Source: Candidatus Nitrosocosmicus agrestis (GTDB lineage Archaea > Thermoproteota > Nitrososphaeria > Nitrososphaerales > Nitrososphaeraceae). From it: a DNA stretch of 62,533 bases. A program made the position numbers and the translations under genes. Position 1 is the stretch's first letter. The number at the start of each line of letters is the position of its first letter. The notes under the pieces were generated by a model. That model searched no databases. It worked only from the letters and a program-made list of their open reading frames with translations, and was not told the origin of the DNA. Positions 17,477 through 26,521 of this stretch are shown here, in pieces. The stretch lies in assembly GCF_008389435.1 (NCBI RefSeq), contig NZ_VUYS01000021.1, forward strand, positions 1 to 62,533. The letters run 5' to 3'.

Positions 17477-18166
17477 GGCTCTGTTCACTTAATATGTTTT
17501 ATTTCATTGTTATGATAGTCTACAAAGAGCCGCAGCCAATTCCGTACATGCTTTAACTTGCAATTCTTTATTCTACACGGAAAGTAATCATCAAAACTTT
17601 CAGTTCTGTCTTTTATGCATTGCATCTTTCTTTCAATCAGACTTTTCTCCAGAGAGGAATGAATGTGATGATCGAGATTTAAGAATCTACAACCCATTGG
17701 ATACCATGTACCACCGCCATCGGTAGAAACTGGATGAATTCCATGAATCTTGACTAGATCAGACATAAATCTTTCAGCTACAAACATGTTTCTTTCTTTA
17801 GATTTATTAGCAAAAGAAGTGCGAGAATTTGCCTGTTTTCTGGCTCTATTGATTGCAACAAAGAGCCAGACAAACTCTGATCCCACCTTCAACATGGTCT
17901 CATCTATTATATACTCTAGAACTCTTCTTCTAGTTGACTTCAGCTTTTGAGGCTTGTACTTTTGAATCCAATTCCACTTTTGGCAAAGAAAACGTGATTT
18001 CTCTTGTATATCTGAGATAATCTTTCCGAGGCTTTCTTTAAGGATAGGCCTGAAAAGTACAAATACAAACCGTAGCCAATGTACTTTGAAGGCGTTCTGT
18101 TTCTAGTAAGCATAAAAGAAATGGAATGCTTTCAAGCTATAGGCTTATCGTTAACTGAACAGAGCC
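17477..18166 (-). mobile_element. IS6-family-like insertion sequence, 690 bp, defective
   Basis: Terminal inverted repeats are ggctctgttcacttaa at 17477-17492 and, reversed, ggctctgttcagttaa at 18166-18151 (15 of 16 match). Both ends touch the 8-bp duplication attgaaaa. The single transposase frame lies on the minus strand and is frameshifted, so the copy is probably not self-mobile. The end sequence closely matches the second element starting at 62408. Confidence 0.85.
17485..18113 (-). pseudogene. IS6-type DDE transposase, frameshifted
   Basis: From ATG 18113 one frame reads MLTRNRTPSKYIGYGLYLYF and SGLSLKKASERLSQIYKRNH. It loses sense near 17960-18000, where the next frame takes over with WNWIQKYKPQKLKSTRRRVL. 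The second part holds the catalytic residues: Asp in YIIDETMLKVGSEF, Asp in STDGGGTWYP and Glu in EKSLIERKMQ, ending at TAA 17485. The intact-looking 136-residue frame 17485-17895 alone lacks the helix-turn-helix and first Asp. IS6-type transposases cut and join DNA by a cointegrate route. Confidence 0.8.
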
Positions 18167-18174
18167 ATTGAAAA
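18167..18174. repeat. 8-bp target-site duplication, right copy
   Basis: attgaaaa, identical to 17469-17476. Confidence 0.85.
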
Positions 18175-18308
18175 TGATAATACTTTTATCATTGCTGAAA
18201 TTTTTTTAAAATACTGAATAAAATTTTCAAATTGGGTATTTATTATATACAGAAATATGTGTATATTTGATTTAGATTGATGTTGTTATTGAAAATGGAA
18301 CAAGGATA

Positions 18309-19145
18309 CTAACTACTCATTTTTTTTAACATGTTATGAAAATCTTCATCAGAAAGCTTTTCTTTAGCTTCTAAAATCTGTTCAACGTCCTGACCTGCTA
18401 AATACCTAAGCTTTGGGTTATTGTCCTGAATTGCAGAGAGGATGATATCTGCTACATATTCGGGTGCTTGACCACATTCAATAAGCTTTTTCATACCTTT
18501 TTCCATGTTCTCCATATACTTTCTATATGGTGAGGTTATATCCTTTGATTTTCGTGCAAGCTTTGAAGATTGAATAAATTTGGTCCTTATGATACCTGGT
18601 TCAATTAATACAGTCCTAATTCCAAACTGTTTAAGCTCAGGCGACATAGATTCTGTTAGTCCCTCAACTGCAAATTTTGAACTAGCATAAGCTGAATTTG
18701 TTGCAACGCCAAATCTACCTAGGCCTGAACTAATGTTTACTATCACTCCAGAGTGCTGGGATCTCATATAAGGTAATACTCCTTGTGTGACTCTGATTAG
18801 TCCAAAGAAGTTTGTTTCAAATTGCTGTTTTATTTCATCAACAGTGAGATCTTCAAATGCCCCAGTAATGCCAAAGCCGGCATTATTAACCAAAATGTCA
18901 ATCCTACCTGATTTCTCAATAATGTCCTTAATGGCGCGGGTCACGGATTTGTCTTCTATAACATCTAATTGGATGATTGAAATTGGTAGTTTTTCTTTTT
19001 CTAAAATAGATTGCAATAGTTTAGATTTGCTTAAATCTCTCATAGTAGCATAGGTAGTACAACCTGATCGGGCAAGGGCAACTGAAGTAGAAAGACCAAT
19101 ACCACTAGAACATCCGGTTATTAGCGCTACCTTTTTGTCATCCAT
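18309..19145 (-). CDS. Short-chain dehydrogenase/reductase (SDR)
   Basis: I chose ATG 19145 (MDDKKVALITGCSSGIGLS); a TTG at 19163 adds six residues. The Rossmann nucleotide motif TGCSSGIG, NNAGFG, the catalytic Ser (VNISSGLGRFG) and the YxxxK pair (SAYASSKFAVEG) are all present. About 278 residues is typical of a classical SDR. NADPH preference and substrate cannot be read from sequence. The gene is flanked by the IS on one side and a long gap on the other. Confidence 0.85.
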   Translation of the reverse strand: MDDKKVALITGCSSGIGLSTSVALARSGCTTYATMRDLSKSKLLQSILEKEKLPISIIQLDVIEDKSVTRAIKDIIEKSGRIDILVNNAGFGITGAFEDLTVDEIKQQFETNFFGLIRVTQGVLPYMRSQHSGVIVNISSGLGRFGVATNSAYASSKFAVEGLTESMSPELKQFGIRTVLIEPGIIRTKFIQSSKLARKSKDITSPYRKYMENMEKGMKKLIECGQAPEYVADIILSAIQDNNPKLRYLAGQDVEQILEAKEKLSDEDFHNMLKKMSS

Positions 19146-19163
19146 GCTATAGTCATTTCTCAA

Positions 19164-20309
19164 ACGAATTAATAAATTATTCAGCGCCTTCCAACTTTTG
19201 TAACTGCATCTTACGTATTTTGTCCTATATAATTAGAACATTGAAAAAGGATATACAAATCTACTTTGGCGAAGTCTTGGTAAAAGCCTCCAAGTTAAGA
19301 TTTATTAGCAAGTTTAGAATGTACTATCTTTTGTAGTGGTAACATACTAAATTGACTTGTCTATGCTGATACCTTTTCATCTTTTTGAGCCTAAATTTGC
19401 TATTTTAATAATTTTTTAAAAATAGAATCAGTTTCCAAGTAAAAAAATATACTTATGAAAAAAGAAATAAATCATCTGGCAGAAAAAATTTATTCATACT
19501 GTATGATATCTTAGGCTTGCTGTACCATTTTACAAACAGAATGGATTCAATTCTGCGATCTTGGTTGATTAGACAGGTATAGTAACAGTATCACAAAATA
19601 TTGCAATTGTTTTATTATTATTGTTAGCTAAAACTAAACGCTAGAACACACAATGAAATTGCTGTATTAAGTAAAGTTATTGCAAGATATGATTACAAGG
19701 GAAATGTTTTATATAATTCAAAAGTATTTTTTTATATGGTATCATTTACAGAATATAAGTAAATCTGTCAATTTCTTTATGTGATAGACTCTAGGAAACT
19801 CAGACAATACTTGGGGACGAAAATTCAATTCGTTTGAATTTATTTCGTATACTGGATCACTAAGGGGTTTGTGTGATAAAACATCAAATTTTTTAAAACC
19901 TAAAAGATGCAAAAAAAACTGCCATTTCGCACTGCCTAACTAAATTAAATAATGCTCAAAATCTTTTCATTGCTGGTATGGAAGTATTGGGTAATCCGAT
20001 CTTTTTAGATGATCCGGATTCTTTATCATTATCTCAAAACTGTAAACCTAATAAAATATATTTTTATAAACAACTCTTCATCTCCGGTCAATGACTTTGC
20101 GCCCTTTGTTTTTCTTCACTCTGAAATAAAATGTCGCTATATGAGAGGCTCCTAGGTACCCAATGGATTTTTGCTGTGCCTTATGACGGGAGATTGGCAT
20201 GACTGCCTAAAAATTCCATTCTTATTTGAGTTTCTTTACTGTAACCTTGAGCCTATCCCGATTTCGCAATGCTTATCTATTATGGCAAATCAACAATTGA
20301 GGTATTAAT
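19164..20309. other. Long intergenic region with a possible decayed gene
   Basis: About 1.1 kb without a confident gene. Around 19912-20094 the plus strand reads KTAISHCLTKLNNAQNLFIA then GMEVLGNPIFLDDPDSLSLS without interruption, but the only ATG is at 19978, giving just 38 codons. This looks like a fragment of a former gene. I see no tRNA or repeat. Confidence 0.4.
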
Positions 20310-20591
20310 ATGGCTGATAAGATAAAATGTTCTCATATACTAGTAAAGAAACAAAGTGAAGCATTTGCAATATTGGAAAGATTGAAAAAGGGAGAAGGAT
20401 TTGCTAATTTGGCTAGAGATCTTTCTATAGACAAAGGAAGTGGAAAAAAGGGTGGAGATTTAGGTTCATTCGGTAGAGGTATGATGGTAAAGCCGTTTGA
20501 AGAAGCGGCATTTAAACTCCAGAAAGGAGAGATGACGCTCGAACCAGTAAAAACCGAATTTGGGTATCATATTATTAAGAGAGCAGGTTAA
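20310..20591 (+). CDS. Parvulin-type peptidyl-prolyl cis-trans isomerase
   Basis: A 93-residue single-domain parvulin: [58 protein letters not shown] and [10 protein letters not shown]. It has no signal peptide, so it is a cytoplasmic folding helper, as described for nitrososphaerial parvulins. It is monocistronic. Confidence 0.9.
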   Translation: MADKIKCSHILVKKQSEAFAILERLKKGEGFANLARDLSIDKGSGKKGGDLGSFGRGMMVKPFEEAAFKLQKGEMTLEPVKTEFGYHIIKRAG

Positions 20592-21295
20592 GTGACCTGG
20601 ATTCCGCTTTTATCAGGGCAAATCGGTTTGATGCATATTAATCTGCTTAAATGGATTTTTGAAGTCCCCTGGTAAACTTGAACGGTGATACAAATCCAGG
20701 AGGGCAGACAGTTGTTTATTCCGCTTCTACTTTTTTTGCCATTAACCAGTTAACGATAAACATATCTCGTAAAAATATAAAAAAGACTAATTCATATCCA
20801 CTAGGTGTAATATTGTTTATGTGCATTGTAATTGCATGATTACAATTTTTAATACCATCTTTTCACAAATATCTTGCAAATACTTCAAGACATGCTAATG
20901 AAGTCTGAAAAATATTGATGACGGAATTTTTAGTTACAGCTTCGCCAATAGAAATACTTGTAATATAATAATTAGTTATCATCAATTTGATTAGTTTTAA
21001 AGGAAAATTTGCATTATGACAGCAGTCCTCAGAGAAGAGTTATCTCGGGAACACAAGCAACTTTCCCTCTCCTTGGGATCATAATGCAAATATTATAAAT
21101 TACTTTTAGCGTAATATAAATTAAAAGTTAACCGAATCCATAGAACTAGCGCTATTTCTCGTTTTAATTGATGTTGTGGTACATTATTTTTTGGGACCCT
21201 AAAACCACAAAGTGAATGCTGAATATTAGTTTGAATATTAAAAAATAAACTTTATGGATATTATTGTTGCAAAGGATAACAAATTCATCTCCTTA
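20592..21295. other. Intergenic, decayed-looking, no supported gene
   Basis: A TTG-start 53-codon frame (20678-20839) with a hydrophobic end is the only candidate and is weak. The stretch also holds the 13-bp inverted repeat at 21007-21091. Confidence 0.4.
21007..21091. repeat. 13-bp perfect inverted repeat around a 59-base spacer
   Basis: atttgcattatga at 21007-21019 and tcataatgcaaat at 21079-21091 are exact reverse complements. The spacer is less AT-rich than its surroundings. It could be a transposon footprint or an RNA hairpin. No transposase frame fits inside. Confidence 0.5.
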
Positions 21296-21830
21296 TGTCC
21301 GAATTACTGAGGGAATTTTACTATACCAAAGAGAAAAAATACATGAGGATTAGATTTGTGCATCTTCTGTCCTTCATGTTTCTTGCTTAAAAATCGCTAT
21401 TGATGGTGAATCTCTAAAAAACTTTTAACCAGTAGATAAGGATGGGGATAAATTTGTACTAGGGGTAATATCCGGTAATTCAATCTTCTATAAACAAATG
21501 TTGCAATTGAGTAATTATGAACCTCATTTAAAGGATGACCCTTTTGCATGACCTGACCTTATGAACGGTAAGAAAATTAGTTAAACTACGAGTCCACAAA
21601 AAAACATGGAAAGCACTTTGAGTCGACATATCAATGAAATTGCGATACAAAATGTGTAATGTGACTACCCTTTCAACGATGACTTCAAATTATTAAAGAT
21701 ACCTATTTTTCTATCTGGGTATATCAAATTAAGCTACAGGCAAAAAGTCCATCTGACGTATCAACATACCAACAATCGTCTTATAGTGTATTCGAGTGTG
21801 TTTCAACAAACGATTGTTATTTCTTGAACC
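21296..21830 (+). pseudogene. Decayed coding remnant, family not recognised
   Basis: Coding-like peptide pieces run along the plus strand, broken by frame changes and stops: SELLREFYYTKEKKYMRIR from ATG 21296, then in another phase CLKIAIDGESLKNF, a stop, VDKDGDKFVLGVISGNSIFY, and further on YPFNDDFKLLKIPIFLSGYI. Such runs between isolated stops suggest one or two dead genes. I cannot name the family. Confidence 0.3.
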
Positions 21831-21903
21831 TGCCAAATGACGAAGGGCAGCACCCACAGTCAGCAGACTATCAAGCTAATTGCAATAACAAAAAGGATTT
21901 CTG

Positions 21904-22068
21904 ATGCGTGAAATACTATTCTTTAGCAGGAAACTAATCTTAGTTAAATTAAAGATACGTTATTTAATTTGTAAATGTATTGAATTACACGATGTATCGG
22001 AAGAAAGGAATGAATGTATACACTGCCACTATTTTGAAGGGTGCATTCTGATTAGCATAGATAAGTAG
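21904..22068 (+). CDS. Possible small Cys-rich protein, 54 residues
   Basis: ATG 21904 to TAG 22066-22068. It has CKC near residue 23, then ECIHCHYFEGC near residue 38: four Cys and one His in a compact arrangement that could hold a metal. The basic N-terminal half is helical. It sits in a decayed area, so it could also be a remnant. Confidence 0.4.
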   Translation: MREILFFSRKLILVKLKIRYLICKCIELHDVSEERNECIHCHYFEGCILISIDK

Positions 22069-22243
22069 ATACTAAAACTGATCCATTGGAAGCATGGAAA
22101 TGGTTACGTTTACGATATTGTTTACTTAAATTAGGGAGTTCATTGAACGTTATAAATATAAGTTTGAAACTTACGTCAAAATGTATTATTTATGAATATT
22201 TAAAAAATGAAATTTAATTGAAGCAAAAACTTACACTGTAAAT

Positions 22244-22771
22244 TTATATCTTTTTGTATACCCAAACTAATTTTTCGTCCCCTTTAATCATCTTAAAATT
22301 ATATTTTAAACAGTAGATCTTTTGTGCCAAAGACTTTGTAGTCCTGAATAACACAATATCAAACTTTTCAATTTCTTTCAAATTTATTGCTAGTCCAATA
22401 CAATATTGCAAAATATATTTGCCCAGTCCAAAGCACCTATAATTTTGATCAATGCCTATTTTGGAAATAAGGAGTGCTCTAATTAATGAGTTCTTGCCTT
22501 GAGTAATTGGATTATCCACATTCGCGAAATCAGGTTCCACTGTTGCTGATGCAATGCAAAAAAAACCTATTGTCTCGGTTTTATATTTTATAACATAAAG
22601 TAACTCATTGTTAAACGAATTTCCTTTAATTATGCTTTCATAATAACTTTGAACCTCAAGCGGGTCTTCGCCATTTGATTGTTTTAACTGCATCTTAGGT
22701 AAAATGTGGATTTTCGGATCAAATACTAAAAACCTGATCGAATCTAAATTAAAGTTATCTATCATTGTCAT
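22244..22771 (-). CDS. GNAT-family N-acetyltransferase
   Basis: Possible starts are TTG 22786, ATG 22771 and ATG 22765; I list 22771. Motif A of the acetyl-CoA site is ISKIGIDQNYRCFGLGKYIL (residues about 105-125). IGFFCIASATVEPDF is the central strand and SLAQKIYCLKYNFKMIKG fits the C-terminal motif B. Its start overlaps the end of the 53-residue gene 22755-22916, so translation is probably coupled. The substrate could be a protein, a metabolite or, as in TacT-like toxins, aminoacyl-tRNA; nothing in the sequence decides this. Confidence 0.75.
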   Translation of the reverse strand: MTMIDNFNLDSIRFLVFDPKIHILPKMQLKQSNGEDPLEVQSYYESIIKGNSFNNELLYVIKYKTETIGFFCIASATVEPDFANVDNPITQGKNSLIRALLISKIGIDQNYRCFGLGKYILQYCIGLAINLKEIEKFDIVLFRTTKSLAQKIYCLKYNFKMIKGDEKLVWVYKKI

Positions 22772-22916
22772 TTCTGTGTTTCTCAAAAAAGGATTTGGAC
22801 TCTAAGATGAATTTTAGATCTAATTCATCATATGGCTGCTCGAGATCCTTATGTACATCAGGTAATCTCAGAGAGTCAATTCGTATCCTAACAACATTCG
22901 TTAGAAGACCTGACAT
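22755..22916 (-). CDS. 53-residue protein overlapping the GNAT gene start
   Basis: ATG 22916 to TAA 22755, ending inside the start region of the GNAT gene. It reads MSGLLTNVVRIRIDSLRLPD with a strand then a charged helical part (KFILESKSFFEKHRNDNDR). The frame stays open for about 23 codons upstream without a normal start. A short strand plus helix before a GNAT enzyme recalls antitoxin-toxin pairs, but the RHH pattern is not convincing. It is not covered by the opposite-strand frame, which I regard as a shadow. Confidence 0.5.
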   Translation of the reverse strand: MSGLLTNVVRIRIDSLRLPDVHKDLEQPYDELDLKFILESKSFFEKHRNDNDR

Positions 22917-23088
22917 GCTTAAATATACCAGTCGCCCTATTAAAAGGTCAGCATCTCTTCTAAAGGTTAAAATTAATAATCTCGATTACAAAGTTGACTC
23001 TATTTTGAATTTTGGCCTCGACGCTAACCATTTAATCCATATTTAAAAAAAATATGAGCCGCTGAACTAACCTTTTCTAACAACAAAA

Positions 23089-23100
23089 TCTTTATAAATA
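23089..23100 (+). promoter_or_regulatory. TATA-like box for the secreted protein gene at 23120
   Basis: tctttataaata lies 20-31 bases before the ATG, as expected for a leaderless archaeal transcript. Confidence 0.5.
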
Positions 23101-23119
23101 TAGAGCTTAAAAATTTGTC

Positions 23120-23491
23120 ATGAGAAAAAATCATATTGTCATAGCCATGGCAACCGCATTTACATTTTTGGCCTTGGTACTAACAATTGCAGGTACCAAT
23201 CCTTCGAATTTTGCCTTCGCACAAGGTGATCCCGCAGCAACCGGTGAAGTGGACCCTGGAACACCCGGTGAAGTTGGTACAACAAATAATTCTGAAGTAG
23301 ATTACAAACCACTCAACCTGACCGGACCAGAAACAATCGAATCCTTAGAAGGAATAGAAGGAAGCAATGCAGCATTCCTTGACAATGATACATCCATCAG
23401 TAATCCAAACAACACTGCAATTGACGCAACTGATGTGAACGAACAAGAAGCTTGCATACCTACATCCAATCAAACTGACGATTGTATTTAA
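23120..23491 (+). CDS. Small secreted acidic protein, 123 residues
   Basis: ATG 23120. Residues 1-35 are a signal peptide (MATAFTFLALVLTIAG, ending FAFAQG). The mature part is acidic, rich in Gly, Asn and Thr, with two Cys near the C-terminus (EQEACIP and TDDCI) that could form a disulfide. The signal peptide end closely resembles that of the repeat protein at 12121, so they may share an export route. No catalytic motif is seen. Confidence 0.65.
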   Translation: MRKNHIVIAMATAFTFLALVLTIAGTNPSNFAFAQGDPAATGEVDPGTPGEVGTTNNSEVDYKPLNLTGPETIESLEGIEGSNAAFLDNDTSISNPNNTAIDATDVNEQEACIPTSNQTDDCI

Positions 23492-23638
23492 TCAATTATT
23501 TTTTTTAGATACATATCCTAAATTTTTATTCTTTGAATCTTTTGCTTTAAATTATAAATTGGACTCAATAACAAGTGCTGCTCTGAGTACGGTTTAAATG
23601 TTATTCCCATTTAAACATTAAAACTCACTCAGTTCAAT

Positions 23639-23899
23639 TTAAAAAATAAAATCAAACAATGACAAGTTTTTAAATGAATTATCTTGCTCTATTTCGCGAA
23701 CAGGCTTAATATTGGATATGTAATATGTTAAACCAACAATTTGCCTTTTGATATATAACTTAATTCTGTAGTAATTTGAACTAACCCGATTTATATTTAA
23801 AATGTTTAATAACTTTAAATATTTGATGAGATCAACTGCGTCAGTCTTAGATAAAAAGGGTAAAACGTGATTAGTTGATTTTTTGAAGCATAGAAACAA
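23639..23899 (-). CDS. Doubtful hypothetical protein, 86 residues
   Basis: The only start is TTG 23899. The middle (KTDAVDLIKYLKLLNILNIN) could be a helix-turn-helix, but the composition is strongly AT-driven (Ile, Lys, Asn, Tyr). It is divergent from the Nudix gene. Listed with low weight. Confidence 0.3.
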   Translation of the reverse strand: MFLCFKKSTNHVLPFLSKTDAVDLIKYLKLLNILNINRVSSNYYRIKLYIKRQIVGLTYYISNIKPVREIEQDNSFKNLSLFDFIF

Positions 23900-23945
23900 T
23901 ATTATATTTATAACTTATCAATCTACGTAATTGGGATAGAGAAGA

Positions 23946-24371
23946 GTGACGATAGAGCTATCAGTTGGTGGAATAATAAGATATCAATCAACGGAATTCA
24001 ATAAAGATCATTCCGAATTTCTTCTTTTAAGAAATAAACGGGGATTTTGGGGATTCCCCCAAGGTCATAAAGAGAGGGGTGAAAATGAGATACAGACGCT
24101 CCAAAGAGAAGTGCAAGAAGAAACAGGAATCACTATATTGGAAATTCATCAGTATATTGGTAAAATACAATACAAATACTTTAGGGCAGATGGCATTAGA
24201 TCTGAGAAAGAAGTAAAATTTTATTTTGCTACAACACCTGAGAGAGAGGTCACAATTTCTAATGAACATGAGGGCTTTAAGTGGACTACCTATCAAGAAG
24301 CTTTATCGATTTTAGATCATCGTCAACTCAAATCTATAATATTAAAAGGTAGACGACGCGGATTATACTAA
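23946..24371 (+). CDS. Nudix hydrolase (Ap4A hydrolase-like)
   Basis: A 141-residue protein from GTG 23946. The Nudix box is complete: GHKERGENEIQTLQREVQEE followed by TGI, matching G-x5-E-x7-REU-x-EE-x-GU with the Mg-binding glutamates. The short fold and WGFPQGHKE lead-in fit bis(5'-nucleosyl)-tetraphosphatases that remove Ap4A or other nucleotide by-products. The substrate assignment is tentative. Confidence 0.85.
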   Translation: MTIELSVGGIIRYQSTEFNKDHSEFLLLRNKRGFWGFPQGHKERGENEIQTLQREVQEETGITILEIHQYIGKIQYKYFRADGIRSEKEVKFYFATTPEREVTISNEHEGFKWTTYQEALSILDHRQLKSIILKGRRRGLY

Positions 24372-24466
24372 TTACGGGATTAAATGTCCTACTCAGCATA
24401 CTCTAAATGCTATGAAAATAATTTTATACCCACGTCTTATAATTAGAAGCGGATATAGATTAAAAG

Positions 24467-26041
24467 ATGGTTGCTGGTAAAAGAATTGTTCTAACTGCCG
24501 ATCGTAGTTTAATGACTAATTATCGAGGTAATTTCCTTTATGGATTTATTGCATGTGGACCGTATGAATTGGTTCCTGAATTTGTATTTGATAAATTGTT
24601 TTGTCCCAGTGTCGAAACCGATAAAAATACTGGTGAAATTAAGGTGGCTCAATGTGGGTTACGACGAATTGAGAGTGCTTTAATCAGAGAATACGATAAG
24701 AATGAAGTATTTTTGGCACACCCTGAAATGCTTGATAAATGTATTGGACCTCAAACTAAGGTAGTAGGTATTAATGTAATGGATCCTCTGGGTATGGCTC
24801 CTGTAACAACTACCATGTCGCCGGAAAAATTATCCTATGTTGCAATGAAATTTAAGAAAATGTGTGCTTCCATTATTCAACTGAAAAAGAAATATGATTT
24901 TAAAGTAGTTGTTGGTGGAAATGGATCATGGGAACTAGCTAAACCGGAAAGAATGAAAATTCATGGAATCGATACTGTGGTAATAGGAGAAGCTGATGAA
25001 CTGGCGCTTGACCTGTTCCATGACCTTGAAGCAGGCGATGCACCAGAATTATTGCATACATTTGTTCGAAATATAGAGAATATTCCTACAATACGAGGTC
25101 CTACCATAAATTCACTAATAGAGGCAATGCGCGGTTGTGGTCGCGGATGTGATTTTTGCGATGTAAACAAGCGTTCCAAAAAGGACATTCCTCTTGAAAG
25201 ATTACAAGAGGAAGCCAAAATTAACATAAAATACGGATTCGATTCAATTTGGCTACAATCTGATGAGATGCTCCTGTATGGATGTGATAATAAGGACTTT
25301 ATTCCTAATCATGATGCCATATTAGGAGTATGGAAAGGACTTAAATCCGTAGGTGCAAATTTCGTTGGAACAACCCATATGACTCTATCTGCAGTGGCTT
25401 CATCACCCGATCTTATAAAAAAAATCTCTCAAGTAAACGATATGGAAAACAATGGTCGTTGGCTTGCAACTAATTTGGGAGTTGAAACAGTCGCACCACG
25501 AATGGTTAAGAAACACCTCGGGGTAAAAACAAGGCCATATCAGCCAGAGGAATGGGGTGCAGTTGTTAGAGAAGGGTGTAAAATATTGAATCAAAATCAT
25601 TGGTTCCCAGCATTGACCCTTATTATTGGATGGCCAGATGAGACGCCGGATGAAACTCAATATACCATAGATTTGATTCAAGATTTCAAGCATATGAACA
25701 TGAGGGGACTTGTAGCACCTTTGCTTTATCAGGACTTCTCTGAGAAAAATTCTATGCACTTTGGGAACCTTAATGAATCTCAATTCGCTTTATTTTGGAC
25801 TTGTTGGCAACATAACCTTCGAGTTATCAGTGATATAATTCCCATAATTATAAGAAACAAATCTTACGGCCCTGCAATGAAGGTCTTTATGGCCTTGTTG
25901 ATAAAGTTTGGAACGTGGGCAATAATGAAGTATTTGCGAGGGTTATCAAAAGGCTTGTTTGAAGGAAAGCCTGCTGAAGACATTGTCGCAAAATATATTC
26001 GACCTAGATCAGTTACAGCCCCAATGCCTCCAAAACTTTAA
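24467..26041 (+). CDS. B12-binding-type radical SAM enzyme, candidate for membrane lipid modification
   Basis: A 524-residue protein. Residues about 1-200 form a Rossmann-like cobalamin-binding region (VGINVMDPLGMAP, VVVGGNGSWE, IDTVVIGEADELALDLFHDL). The radical SAM cluster motif is CGRGCDFC (C-x3-C-x2-C), followed by IKYGFDSIWLQSDEMLLYGC. The C-terminal part is hydrophobic (MKVFMALLIKFGTWAIMKYL), suggesting membrane contact. The order and length fit the archaeal group containing the GDGT ring synthases GrsA/GrsB and calditol synthase, but related enzymes of unknown role exist. Lipid work is inference. Confidence 0.7.
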   Translation: MVAGKRIVLTADRSLMTNYRGNFLYGFIACGPYELVPEFVFDKLFCPSVETDKNTGEIKVAQCGLRRIESALIREYDKNEVFLAHPEMLDKCIGPQTKVVGINVMDPLGMAPVTTTMSPEKLSYVAMKFKKMCASIIQLKKKYDFKVVVGGNGSWELAKPERMKIHGIDTVVIGEADELALDLFHDLEAGDAPELLHTFVRNIENIPTIRGPTINSLIEAMRGCGRGCDFCDVNKRSKKDIPLERLQEEAKINIKYGFDSIWLQSDEMLLYGCDNKDFIPNHDAILGVWKGLKSVGANFVGTTHMTLSAVASSPDLIKKISQVNDMENNGRWLATNLGVETVAPRMVKKHLGVKTRPYQPEEWGAVVREGCKILNQNHWFPALTLIIGWPDETPDETQYTIDLIQDFKHMNMRGLVAPLLYQDFSEKNSMHFGNLNESQFALFWTCWQHNLRVISDIIPIIIRNKSYGPAMKVFMALLIKFGTWAIMKYLRGLSKGLFEGKPAEDIVAKYIRPRSVTAPMPPKL

Positions 26042-26134
26042 TTCTATACTTTTATTTGACTTTTTTTTATTTTATAAAACATTGTTCAATAATAAAGGAT
26101 CGATTTTAAAATATTTGATTAATAAATATAAAAA

Positions 26135-26464
26135 TTAACTGCTGATCTGCCCCAGCGCTGCATCAGCAATAGTGTCTCTTTTTGGTGTAATAACAATGAA
26201 ATAATTCTTGTCTGCTCTCTCCATTACGTTTACAAGTTTGTGTTTCTTGGCAGAAATGTCAAATTCATACATACCTTGATCTAGGGTCCCTTTGGTATAG
26301 ATCATCAAGAGTGTTTCGCCAGATAGAGGTGTAATTGGTACCATAGAAAACACATATCCTTTATACGAACTAATAGGGAGGATTTGTTTCATATACGGGG
26401 CCACAGAAACCAAATAAACCAAAACATCTTCAATGGTTTCAAACTCTTCAAATTCAAATTTCAT
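26135..26464 (-). CDS. Conserved hypothetical protein, 109 residues
   Basis: ATG 26464. An alpha/beta protein with an acidic N-terminus (KFEFEEFETIEDVLVYLVSV) and strands (YVFSMVPITP, TLLMIYTKGTL, NYFIVITPKRD). No signal peptide and no catalytic signature. It begins 57 bases downstream of the reductase gene 26522-27361 on the same strand, so it is probably co-transcribed with it. Confidence 0.6.
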   Translation of the reverse strand: MKFEFEEFETIEDVLVYLVSVAPYMKQILPISSYKGYVFSMVPITPLSGETLLMIYTKGTLDQGMYEFDISAKKHKLVNVMERADKNYFIVITPKRDTIADAALGQISS

Positions 26465-26521
26465 TTATGTAAAGTATTTGGAGTGAGGTTAAATAAACTT
26501 TATAAAATTAAAAGAAAAGGC

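Larger units (their letters stand above)
17192..18192 (-). pseudogene. Small secreted-protein gene split by an insertion sequence
   Basis: Joining 18192-18167 to 17468 and downstream (removing the IS and one 8-base target copy) gives a continuous frame from ATG 18192: MIKVLSFSIIIISIGILVTL, a signal peptide ending TYAES, then VSIDCVGAQGGQI. A TGA stops it at 17318-17320 (58 residues). The same phase continues VNSSEALNSTITVTMEKNI to a TAA at 17192, so an older nonsense change may also be present. The original role is unknown; export is the only inference. Confidence 0.7.

Noticed and set aside
22765-23046. 93-codon plus-strand frame
   Set aside because: Antisense to the 53-residue minus-strand gene that is coupled to the GNAT gene. 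The minus reading has the more protein-like sequence.
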